Below are positions 54,017-61,183 of a stretch of DNA of 64,000 bases, piece by piece. The position numbers and the translations under genes are program-made. The stretch is taken from the NCBI RefSeq assembly GCF_004349145.1, contig NZ_SMFO01000003.1, forward strand, positions 124,001-188,000, given 5' to 3'. The notes beneath the pieces were generated by a model. The model was not told where the DNA came from and did not search any database. It was given only the letters and a program-made list of their open reading frames with translations. The DNA is from Flavobacterium hiemivividum. Its GTDB lineage: Bacteria; Bacteroidota; Bacteroidia; Flavobacteriales; Flavobacteriaceae. The stretch's first letter is position 1, and each line of letters starts with the position of its first letter.

Positions 54017-54076
54017 CGAAAATAAAAGAAGCATTTACTGCATTGCACTAAGTGGCATTCAAAGGCGGTATTTGTC
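54017..54076 (-). promoter_or_regulatory. Variant element-type site before the DUF3945 gene
   Basis: Minus strand: GACAAATACCGCC (54076-54064) and, 20 bp on, the weaker unit GCCACTTAGTGCAAT (54056-54042). The block GCCTTTGAATG is itself repeated at 20-bp spacing (54086-54076 and 54066-54056). The nearest -7 box, TATTTTCG (54024-54017), is 17 bp after unit 2, ten fewer than at the other sites (one helical turn). Confidence 0.4.
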
Positions 54077-54089
54077 ATTCAAAGGCATT

Positions 54090-54383
54090 TTATTTAGGTG
54101 TCGGAGGATTAAAACTTTCTCTTATAAATTGATGAACATCCGACAATTTGTAATACAATTTTCCGCTTATGGTATAATAAGGCAGTTTCCCGTTAGAGCG
54201 GTAACGTTGCAATGAACGATTGCTGATTTTAAGCATTTGAAGCAAATCCTGATTGTCGAGCAATTCCTCGCCATCAATACTATTTCGTTTCTTTTGAAAG
54301 TCTTCGATATGATCGCCAAGCATATCAAGCCTGTCCATTAGGCGTTCCATCCACGCCAAAAATTCCATTCTGTCAATATTCAT
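54090..54383 (-). CDS. Helix-turn-helix protein of the right-hand HTH pair, 97 aa
   Basis: HTH core LLDNQDLLQMLKISNRSLQR with wing GKLYYKLSDVHQFIRE at about residues 41-90, the same family as the pair at 298-886. The N-terminal ~40 residues are helical. Downstream partner of the 54410 gene by 26 bp. A DNA-binding regulator or Xis-like factor of the element. Confidence 0.8.
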   Translation of the reverse strand: MNIDRMEFLAWMERLMDRLDMLGDHIEDFQKKRNSIDGEELLDNQDLLQMLKISNRSLQRYRSNGKLPYYTISGKLYYKLSDVHQFIRESFNPPTPK

Positions 54384-54409
54384 AGGATTATACTTTTAAG
54401 GGTTCGTAC

Positions 54410-54763
54410 CTATTTTTTATCTGTCTTTAGTTTCCTGCCTTTTTCGATATAGCTTTTGCCTGTTGCTATAAGTTCCTTTACATACTCATCACTGCTTTGA
54501 ACAGCATTGGCATTGAGCATATCTTTGATAGCACCAATCGTGTAGAAGTATTGTCCATAGATTTTTGAATAAGCAATCTCACCTTTGGTACGCATACGCC
54601 AAAGCGTTTTTTCGCTAATGTGCAGGTATTGACATACCTCGTGATTGTTGAGCCACAGGTCATCATAATTGGTCACTTCCAATCTTTTCAGATAATCAGC
54701 GATAGCAGTGATACGATTGTTTAGCTGATCCCACGCTTCTTCTTCAATGGTTATTATTTTCAT
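54410..54763 (-). CDS. Helix-turn-helix protein, 117 aa
   Basis: Start placed at the ATG at 54763 (MKIITIEEEAWDQLNNRITA); the longer frame to 54823 adds 20 residues that are out of place and overlap the upstream site. HTH core WLNNHEVCQYLHISEKTLWR with a wing ending YTIGAIKDMLNA at about residues 44-95. The C-terminal Lys-rich tail is unusual for the family. A lone element-type repeat unit lies 40 bp before the start. Confidence 0.8.
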   Translation of the reverse strand: MKIITIEEEAWDQLNNRITAIADYLKRLEVTNYDDLWLNNHEVCQYLHISEKTLWRMRTKGEIAYSKIYGQYFYTIGAIKDMLNANAVQSSDEYVKELIATGKSYIEKGRKLKTDKK

Positions 54764-54802
54764 TGCATAACTTTTAAAGTTTACTATGCAAAGTTGAAAA
54801 GA

Positions 54803-54817
54803 GTGGCAGAGTTTGTC
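54803..54817 (-). promoter_or_regulatory. Single element-type repeat unit before the right HTH pair
   Basis: GACAAACTCTGCCAC (54817-54803, minus) is a full-consensus unit. The 15 bp located 20 bp upstream fit poorly. CAACTTTG (54796-54789) is a possible -7 box 6 bp on. This is the weakest member of the set. Confidence 0.35.
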
Positions 54818-54962
54818 TGCCAAGCCTTGCCAATTGGTTTGGCGGTTTTTTGAAAATTTTTACAATTAGGGAAAGCCTTATCAGTAAAGGATTTTAGGGG
54901 ATTTTGATTGTTTAACAATAGTATTTTCCAAACTTTACCAATTGGCTGATATGGGCAAAAAA

Positions 54963-54988
54963 AAAGCAGTACGATGATGTACTGCTTT
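54963..54988 (-). terminator. Terminator after rteC copy 2
   Basis: AAAGCAGTAC (54963-54972) pairs with GTACTGCTTT (54979-54988) around a 6-nt loop, followed on the minus strand by seven T residues. Confidence 0.85.
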
Positions 54989-55008
54989 GAAATGATAGCT
55001 CAATTAAA

Positions 55009-55854
55009 CTAAAGGTCTTTATCCATATATTCTTCAAGAGAAAACTTAAGCTGGTCTAAAAATGAAGTTCTGGAACCACTTCGGGTTTTCATTCTATGGA
55101 AAGCGTGATGTAGGTCGCCGAGAGGAATACGGAAAAGTATTTGAAACATCAGACTAATTTTTCGGATACCGATTTTTCCGTGAGAAATTACACCCGAAGC
55201 ATAAAGGGCATATATCAATTCGATTATAGCATTTTTGCTGTCGGTCCAAAATATATCTTTGGAACTTTCCGGCTTTTGCAATATCACATCGGGATTTTCA
55301 TCGGGATTAATTTTTGTTAGCAGATAGGTGTAGAGCAATTCATTGGAGATAATCCTTGCAGTTTTATAATCGAAGAAAGTCGAGAATTCCGGATCTATTT
55401 CAAATACGATGCTGTTAAGCCCATCGTGGTAGTTAATGTTTCCACGTTTGAAGTAAGTATCATCACGGTCTGTCCGTCCTGAGCGGTAATATCTGTAAAA
55501 ATCCGAATTGCAGAGGTGTTCAGTGTATTCCCGTTTAAGATTTGCCAACTGTCCAGAAAAATAATTATAATACATTTTACCGTTACTAACAGGGCAAGTG
55601 GTTTCAATGCGATATATCTTATTGTAATAAATCAGCTTACCAAGTATTTGGGGTTTAATAGAACGAAAAAAACGGATTTCTTCCTCATCGTTTTTAAACC
55701 CTTCCTCAATAAGGTATTTCTTAACTGAACCTAAAAGATCCTGAAGATACAGGGTCATTTCGTAAGCCTCATCAATCAATCTTTTGCTTTGTGATAAAAT
55801 CTTATCCTCCTTATTGTGAATTTCTAAAAGGATTTTGTCTAAAGAATATTTCAT
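55009..55854 (-). CDS. rteC: RteC-family regulator, copy 2, 281 aa
   Basis: Same family blocks as the protein at 42759: EIRFFRSIKPQILGKLIYYN, FYRYYRSGRT, YFKRGNINYHDGLNSI, IIELIYALYASGVISHGKIG and PLGDLHHAFHRMKTRSGSRT. The two copies are clearly homologous but well diverged, so they are old paralogues. It is likely a regulator of excision or transfer genes. Its leader holds the nested dyad 55862-55922. Confidence 0.85.
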   Translation of the reverse strand: MKYSLDKILLEIHNKEDKILSQSKRLIDEAYEMTLYLQDLLGSVKKYLIEEGFKNDEEEIRFFRSIKPQILGKLIYYNKIYRIETTCPVSNGKMYYNYFSGQLANLKREYTEHLCNSDFYRYYRSGRTDRDDTYFKRGNINYHDGLNSIVFEIDPEFSTFFDYKTARIISNELLYTYLLTKINPDENPDVILQKPESSKDIFWTDSKNAIIELIYALYASGVISHGKIGIRKISLMFQILFRIPLGDLHHAFHRMKTRSGSRTSFLDQLKFSLEEYMDKDL

Positions 55855-55861
55855 AGCTAAT

Positions 55862-55922
55862 AAATTTTGTGATGCTTGCCAAATTTGAGATTTGGTTTAC
55901 GTCTAATTAATTCACAAAATTT
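55862..55922 (-). promoter_or_regulatory. Nested inverted repeats upstream of rteC copy 2
   Basis: AAATTTTGTGA (55862-55872) pairs exactly with TCACAAAATTT (55912-55922), and inside it CCAAAT (55879-55884) pairs with ATTTGG (55890-55895). It begins 8 bp before the start codon, so it would fold in the 5' leader or act as an operator. Confidence 0.55.
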
Positions 55923-56198
55923 CAAACATTTAATGATAATAATTCCACAGTTTCACCCCACTGGGGAGAAATTTTTTCTACCGATGAAGGCAAAAAAACA
56001 TCAAAATTTCTAAAAACTATAATAGTTAGGTCATGAAAAGGAGTTTTAAATCACATAGATTTATTATATTTGCTACTGATTTACAAAGAAATTGAGTAAA
56101 AATGAATGCAATGAGCACCATTACTAAATCGTTACCGACAACGATTTCCAACAGTGTAAACCCCTCTATTTAAGCTCCTTTTTGCTACATTAATTTTT
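55923..56198. other. Non-coding region with possible small RNA / micro-ORF
   Basis: This 276-bp stretch carries a TATATTTG -7 box (56065-56072, plus strand) and a 23-codon frame from ATG 56102 to TAA 56171-56173 (starting MNAMSTITKS). Inside is a perfect 8-bp stem AAATCGTT (56126-56133) / AACGATTT (56140-56147). AAAAGGAG near 56037 could pair with CTCCTTTTT near 56175. It could encode a small RNA or leader peptide; nothing is proven. Confidence 0.35.
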
Positions 56199-57023
56199 TT
56201 AAAGAAAAAAATCAGACAAGTTATTAGAGTCATAATGGTGTTCTAAATAAATTTTCCAATCATTTAGTTTGGGAGACGAAGAATTCAAAACAGGAACATC
56301 GTGTACTGAAATTAATTTATTATCAATTAGAAAGCACTTAAGTGAAGTTCCCTGCTTTATTATTTGTGCGGTTGTATTCTGTCTAATTACCCATTTATGT
56401 TTTAAAAAGGAGATTTTTATATTTAGAGCGCTTACGTGTTTAAAAGGAAATCTAGTTGAATTAATTGATTCCTCTAATTCTAATAAATCTTTATAGTATT
56501 CAATTCTTTCATCAAAGAAGTGATCATGCCTAAATAGTTCTAATGTTTTGAAAAAATTAAAAATCTCACCTATAATTTTATCTTCAAAGTTAAGATCGTC
56601 AATTAAAGCAGTAGTATTTGGAGAAGAAGAGAATAATAAATCGTAATTTGGATAAGTCTTATGGATTGAAATTAATTTGCAAAAATTAGTATAAGTTGAT
56701 ATGACAAGATTTAATGCATCTATGAACTTCTGTACAGATTGAAACAAAATTGCATTTTCAATGTATTGTTCTGTAAGATTATCATATATTGAGGATGTTT
56801 TTTTTTCAATATCAATCAATATATCCTCAATGTCAGCTTTTAATTCATACTCTCCTATGAGAATTGACTCGGAAAAATAATTTATTAAATCGACTAAAGT
56901 TTCATTTATAAATAAATTTAGGTGAGTTTCGTTTATGCTGCTATCTTGATTAAAGAATTTTGTATGCCAATCAATCTCATCTATAAACCTTACTTGTACT
57001 AATTTTAAAATTTTATCAACCAT
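56199..57023 (-). CDS. Unknown protein, possible toxin partner of a Panacea-type gene, 274 aa
   Basis: I do not recognise this protein. It is AT-rich, has no signal peptide, is mostly helical, and has a C-terminal strand-rich part (FKHVSALNIKISFLKHKW). It contains LFRHDHFFDERI at about 163-174, a charged His cluster that could be catalytic. It begins 9 bp after the stop of the DUF4065-like gene, so the two are an operon. In Panacea toxin-antitoxin pairs the second gene encodes the toxin, which makes that the leading guess here. Confidence 0.5.
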   Translation of the reverse strand: MVDKILKLVQVRFIDEIDWHTKFFNQDSSINETHLNLFINETLVDLINYFSESILIGEYELKADIEDILIDIEKKTSSIYDNLTEQYIENAILFQSVQKFIDALNLVISTYTNFCKLISIHKTYPNYDLLFSSSPNTTALIDDLNFEDKIIGEIFNFFKTLELFRHDHFFDERIEYYKDLLELEESINSTRFPFKHVSALNIKISFLKHKWVIRQNTTAQIIKQGTSLKCFLIDNKLISVHDVPVLNSSSPKLNDWKIYLEHHYDSNNLSDFFL

Positions 57024-57032
57024 TTATAAAAA

Positions 57033-57575
57033 TTATATTTGATAAAATTTGTCTTCACTTTTTATTTCGGAGATGTCAATTTCATGACTAAAATCACCTC
57101 TTTGAAGGGCTTTTTGGTAATTTATTTTCCAAGAAAACCACTTATGACTAAGTTCAACAAGTTTAAATGCAGATAATTCAATCAATTTATTATTAATTGA
57201 CTTTAAGCTTTTTATCGATTTATCAATTTTTACTATTGTTGAAGGATTTAATTTATTAATAAAATCTATGTTTTCTACAATAGTTGAATTGTTTCTTATG
57301 ACAACATTTTGAAATTTACTGGATTTAATATCTTTATAAACATCACTCTCAACGTGGCCGTAAGGCATTGCTACAAAATTATTAAAAGGGCTATCTAGTA
57401 AAGTGTCAGAAGATTCTTTTACAGTATCTACAGAGGATACAAAAAAAAGTAATTTAAGGGCTTTGAGTGTGCTAATGTCATTCGTTTCAGTATTATTACA
57501 TTCTTCATTATACCATTCTACAAGTTTAAATAACACGTACTCAAAGGCTTCTGTTTTTGAATCTTGTATTGCCAT
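57033..57575 (-). CDS. Panacea-like (DUF4065/SocA) antitoxin candidate, 180 aa
   Basis: The protein has the DUF4065 style: an N-terminal LKALKLLFFVSSVD helix, the central FNNFVAMPYGHVESDVYKDI (the family's F-x-A-x-x-Y/WGPV-type block, here with H in place of P), and a C-terminal FKLVELSHKWFSWK, matching the S/TH...W block. The match is by eye and remote. It starts the pair, with promoter box TACTTTTG at 57602-57595. Panacea domains neutralise many different toxins. Length is near the family's usual 150-190. Confidence 0.55.
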   Translation of the reverse strand: MAIQDSKTEAFEYVLFKLVEWYNEECNNTETNDISTLKALKLLFFVSSVDTVKESSDTLLDSPFNNFVAMPYGHVESDVYKDIKSSKFQNVVIRNNSTIVENIDFINKLNPSTIVKIDKSIKSLKSINNKLIELSAFKLVELSHKWFSWKINYQKALQRGDFSHEIDISEIKSEDKFYQI

Positions 57576-57594
57576 TTGTTTTTATTTAGGGGTG

Positions 57595-57625
57595 CAAAAG
57601 TATGAAATATATAGTAAATATACTT
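57595..57625 (-). promoter_or_regulatory. Promoter/operator of the candidate toxin-antitoxin pair
   Basis: TACTTTTG (57602-57595, minus) is a perfect TAnnTTTG box about 20 bp before the ATG at 57575. Just upstream lies the short dyad AGTA-AATA-TACT around 57610-57622. A related inverted word, GTTTACTAT, occurs further upstream near 57652. Such short dyads at a promoter are usual for autoregulated pairs. Confidence 0.45.
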
Positions 57626-57808
57626 TTTATTTAATCAAAAATACAATAATTGTTTACTATTCCATGTATTAGTATGTTTAATTTTTTTTTATCAATTTTG
57701 AAGATAAAGTTTAAATTTATAATTTCTGCAGAACTATTTAGAGAGTGAGACAATAAACATGCAATTATAAAAATAAATTTTATTTAGACTAATGTATAAA
57801 AGCTTGTT

Positions 57809-58831
57809 CTATTTTTTTAATGATTTTTGCTCCAAACCTTTAATCTGCTTATCAAAATCAGAATTTATTTTTTGTGTTTTATTAAAACTATCATATTCAA
57901 TAGAAGCTTTGTCAACGGCTTGTTGATGCGAAATTGTTCCTAAACCTTCTAAGACTTTATACTCATTAAAATTTAGAAACTTGTTTACGCTTTCTGCCAA
58001 AGCTTCCATTGTAAAGGTATTTTGGCGTTCAATAAGATTTTCGATATAATCAAAATAAGCAGATACGGTGCGTTCCAGTTGTTTGATTTCTTTTTCTTCG
58101 AGATAGTTTTTGGCTATTCCTGTGTCTAATTTTAAAATTCTTCCATCTGGTGCATTTTTGAAAGTGGTCAATCCCATTTGTGGTTTTGAACTATCGGCTT
58201 TCAAATAAATAATTTCGGCTGCTGTTTTGCCTGTAATAGCAAAATGGAATTTGTTTTGAACGGTAGCATAAAAATTTTTGGTTACGTCGGCTTGTGGGTT
58301 GTAATCAATACTGCATTCTGCAAATATATCTGTGATTTGTTGGTATATTCTACGCTCACTTGCACGGATGGAACGAACTCTATCTAATAACTCTCTGAAA
58401 TAATCTTTACCAAATATGGTTGTGCCTTGTTTTAAACGCTCATCATCCATAGCAAAACCTTTGATGATGTATTCTTTAAGGGTGGTGGTTGCCCAAATAC
58501 GGAACTGTGTTGCTTTGTTAGAGTTTACACGGTAGCCAACAGAAATAATTGCATCTAAATTGTAGTATTCTAAATTTCGGGTTACTTCTCTTTCGCCTTC
58601 TTTTTGAACTGTTCGGAATTTCCGAACAGTTGCTTCTTTTTCCAATTCGCCACTTTCGAAAATATTGGTAAGATGCTCACTAATAGTTGATTTGGTTACT
58701 CCAAAAACATCTGCTATTTTTTGCTGAGTAAGCCAAATAGTTTCATCTTGAATGTAAGCTTCTACTTTAATAGAGCCGTTAGGGGCAGTATATAAAATAA
58801 AATCATTGCTATTTGGTATTAATTCACTCAC
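57809..58831 (-). CDS. RhuM-family virulence-type protein, 340 aa
   Basis: N-terminal DNA-binding-like region (IWLTQQKIADVFGVTKSTIS) and the family core NLEYYNLDAIISVGYRVNSN, FRIWATTTLKEYIIKGF and YNPQADVTKNFYATVQNKFH. RhuM proteins occur as lone genes in islands; their role is not settled, with Fic/DOC- and toxin-like ideas discussed. A 25-bp perfect palindrome lies inside the coding sequence at 58607-58631. Lies at the presumed outer edge of the island. Confidence 0.85.
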   Translation of the reverse strand: MSELIPNSNDFILYTAPNGSIKVEAYIQDETIWLTQQKIADVFGVTKSTISEHLTNIFESGELEKEATVRKFRTVQKEGEREVTRNLEYYNLDAIISVGYRVNSNKATQFRIWATTTLKEYIIKGFAMDDERLKQGTTIFGKDYFRELLDRVRSIRASERRIYQQITDIFAECSIDYNPQADVTKNFYATVQNKFHFAITGKTAAEIIYLKADSSKPQMGLTTFKNAPDGRILKLDTGIAKNYLEEKEIKQLERTVSAYFDYIENLIERQNTFTMEALAESVNKFLNFNEYKVLEGLGTISHQQAVDKASIEYDSFNKTQKINSDFDKQIKGLEQKSLKK

Positions 58832-59022
58832 GATAGTATATTTTAGACATTCTTGTTTTAAGCTATTATTAAAAGTTGAAATGCTGAAGTTTTTTTAAAG
58901 TAGAGTAAAAATAGAATATTATTGTTAAATGGGAACTATAACAATTACTTTACAATGAGAAAATATGATTGAAATATTGTGAGCAGTGATTACTTATCTT
59001 AATCTTTTTTTTTAGTTCTATA
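58832..59022. other. Non-coding region between island and galactose locus
   Basis: 191 bp of AT-rich DNA without genes or clear dyads. This is a candidate place for the island boundary, but no tRNA or direct repeat that could be an attachment site was recognised. Confidence 0.4.
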
Positions 59023-60021
59023 CTACAATGAATTACGCAATATTAGTGCGCATTTGTTTTCTATCTGCTCTTCTTTGTTTTTTAGAATCATTTGGGCTAA
59101 AATTTTTCCCATGGCATCAAAGTTTGTCGAAATAGTGGTGATCCCATTTCCAACGATTTTTTTAAGTGGAGTGTCATTGTAAGATATGATCCCGTAATCA
59201 GTACCTAATTCAAGATTTTGAAGTCTTGAAGCCTCGATTACACGCACTAGATCCCGGTCGTCTGGTATGATATAAACCTCGCCTAAGGAGATGCTTCTGT
59301 TTGTAAATTTTGTTATTACCTCATGGTCAATTGAAAATTCTTCACAATATTTTTCAAAGCCTTCTTTCATACCTACTGGCTCTCTAAAACCAGGGAAAAT
59401 CATTATTAATTTCTTGTATTTGTTCAACTTAGACTTTCCTTTAACTAGAGCGTCGTAGATATCTTTGCGGTGATTTTGATACACTGCGGGATATGATTTT
59501 AGTTCTTCATTTGTTTGATCTAAAATGTAAACGTCTTCAACTGGTAGGGTTTTTATAATGGAAGCTGCCTCCGTAAGGTAGGTTGGCATTATTATGTATT
59601 TCGTGTAGTTGCCATTGTTATCGGTTATTAATTTTTTAAAAACCTTTACATTAAAATGATGGAAGAAGATATCCACCTGAACGTTGTCGCCAATATTTTC
59701 TAGAAACGAACTGTAAAGATCTTCCTTGAAACTGTTCAGTTCGTCAAAAAGTAAAAAGATTCTTTGCTTAATACTTACTTGAGTGCTTTTTATGTAATAG
59801 CCTTTTCCAAGAATGGCATAAATAATCCCTCTCTTTTTTAATTCATCATAAGCCTGTAAAACCGTATCTCGTGATAAACCAAACTCCAGACATACTTTAT
59901 TGATCGAAGGTAATTTTTCGTCTTTCTTTAGATGACCATCTTTAATTGTTTTTTCAATAGAAGAGATGATCTGCTTGTATTTTGGGATTCCAACGTTATT
60001 TTTAATTAAGATAGGTTTCAT
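59023..60021 (-). CDS. GntR-type regulator with periplasmic-binding-protein-like sensor, 332 aa
   Basis: GntR winged helix at about residues 10-75 (VGIPKYKQIISSIEKTIKDG, and SINKVCLEFGLSRDTVLQAY). The C-terminal ~250 residues resemble a LacI/periplasmic-binding sensor fold (KLIMIFPGFREPVGMKEGF, VYIIPDDRDLVRVIEASRLQ and GTDYGIISYNDTPLKKIV). It is transcribed divergently from galM, with a 127-bp shared promoter region. Most likely the regulator of the galactose genes, with a sugar as inducer. Confidence 0.85.
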   Translation of the reverse strand: MKPILIKNNVGIPKYKQIISSIEKTIKDGHLKKDEKLPSINKVCLEFGLSRDTVLQAYDELKKRGIIYAILGKGYYIKSTQVSIKQRIFLLFDELNSFKEDLYSSFLENIGDNVQVDIFFHHFNVKVFKKLITDNNGNYTKYIIMPTYLTEAASIIKTLPVEDVYILDQTNEELKSYPAVYQNHRKDIYDALVKGKSKLNKYKKLIMIFPGFREPVGMKEGFEKYCEEFSIDHEVITKFTNRSISLGEVYIIPDDRDLVRVIEASRLQNLELGTDYGIISYNDTPLKKIVGNGITTISTNFDAMGKILAQMILKNKEEQIENKCALILRNSL

Positions 60022-60050
60022 ATGCTTAAATTTTGCGCAATATACAAAAA

Positions 60051-60096
60051 ACCGGTAGGTACAGGTATGTAAAAGGCAACAATTATTTTACTTTTG
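60051..60096 (+). promoter_or_regulatory. galM promoter with putative operator
   Basis: TACTTTTG (60089-60096) is a full -7 box, about 50 bp before the galM ATG. ACCGGTAGGTACAGGT (60051-60066), with GGTA twice and an ACC/GGT outer symmetry, lies just upstream of the place of the -33 box. It is the best operator candidate for the divergent GntR regulator. Confidence 0.45.
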
Positions 60097-60148
60097 AACA
60101 TTACTATTCAATAAGTAAAGTTCAAAAACAAAACATATATCGCATTTT

Positions 60149-61174
60149 ATGTCTAATTCTATAATAAAATTGTTTGGTTTATTGCCTAACGAAGATGTTG
60201 TTCATTCTTGTGAATTAACGAATAAAAAGGGAATGTGTTTGTCGATAATAAACTACGGCGCTACAGTTTCCTCATTAAAAATTCCTTTAGAGAATGGTCA
60301 AATTGCAGATGTGGTTTTGGGTTTTGATACCTTAAAAGACTATGTAGGATCATTTAGCCTGCCCGGTGCACCTTATTATGGATCAACTGTAGGAAGGTTT
60401 GCTGGAAGGATTAATAAAGGTAAATTTGCATTAAACGGTAAAGAAATTCAGTTAAATATAAATAATGAGCAAAACACGCTTCATGGCGGAATCCATAATT
60501 TTAGTCAAAAAGTTTGGGAAATCGAAGAAGTAAACGAAGCTAATAATCCGTTTATAAAGCTAAAATTGTTTAGCCCAGACAATGAGGAGCATTTTCCAGG
60601 AGATTTATCAGTGGAGTTAAAATATACGTTGTCTGAAGAAAATGAGGTAATTATCGAATACAAAGCAACTGCTACTGAAGATACAATCATTAATTTAACG
60701 CATCATGGTTATTTTAATCTTGATGGTCATCAACATGCTGTATCTGAACAGGAGTTAACGGTAAATTCTCAAAAAATAGTAGAGCTCAAAGCAGATAATA
60801 TCCCTACAGGAACTATCTTAGATGTGTCAAATGGCTCTTTTGATTTTAGTAGACCCAAAAAATGTCCTGTAAAAATTGATAATACTTTTGTTTTAGAATC
60901 AAAAGAAGAATTTGCAGCGACGCTTTACAGTAAAAAAAATCATTTAAAAATGTCCGTGTTTACAGATCAGCCGGGGGTTCATATTTATGTTGGTGGAGAT
61001 TGTGGAAATGTTCTCAAAGGAAAAGAAAATACAAATTATCATGCGCTAAGTGGTATTTGTTTCGAAACTCAAAATTTCCCTGACGCTCCCAATCATAAGA
61101 ATTTCCCAACTGCATTATTAAAAAAAGGGGAGGTTTACCAACAGAAAACGATCTACAAATTTGAAACTTTTTAA
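60149..61174 (+). CDS. galM: Galactose mutarotase (aldose 1-epimerase) GalM, 341 aa
   Basis: Interconverts alpha- and beta-galactose, supplying the substrate of galactokinase. Family blocks: GATVSSLKIP, GSTVGRFAGRINKGKF, NTLHGG (the H-G-G after the substrate pocket) and NLTHHGYFNLDG with the catalytic His. Length is normal. galK begins 9 bp later. Confidence 0.92.
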   Translation: MSNSIIKLFGLLPNEDVVHSCELTNKKGMCLSIINYGATVSSLKIPLENGQIADVVLGFDTLKDYVGSFSLPGAPYYGSTVGRFAGRINKGKFALNGKEIQLNINNEQNTLHGGIHNFSQKVWEIEEVNEANNPFIKLKLFSPDNEEHFPGDLSVELKYTLSEENEVIIEYKATATEDTIINLTHHGYFNLDGHQHAVSEQELTVNSQKIVELKADNIPTGTILDVSNGSFDFSRPKKCPVKIDNTFVLESKEEFAATLYSKKNHLKMSVFTDQPGVHIYVGGDCGNVLKGKENTNYHALSGICFETQNFPDAPNHKNFPTALLKKGEVYQQKTIYKFETF

Positions 61175-61183
61175 GTCTACGTA

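Larger units (their letters stand above)
54764..55008. other. Non-coding region before the right HTH pair
   Basis: 245 bp holding the repeat unit above, a GGCAAGG/CCTTGCC inverted word near 54820-54840, and the rteC copy 2 terminator at 54963-54988. No gene seen. Confidence 0.5.
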
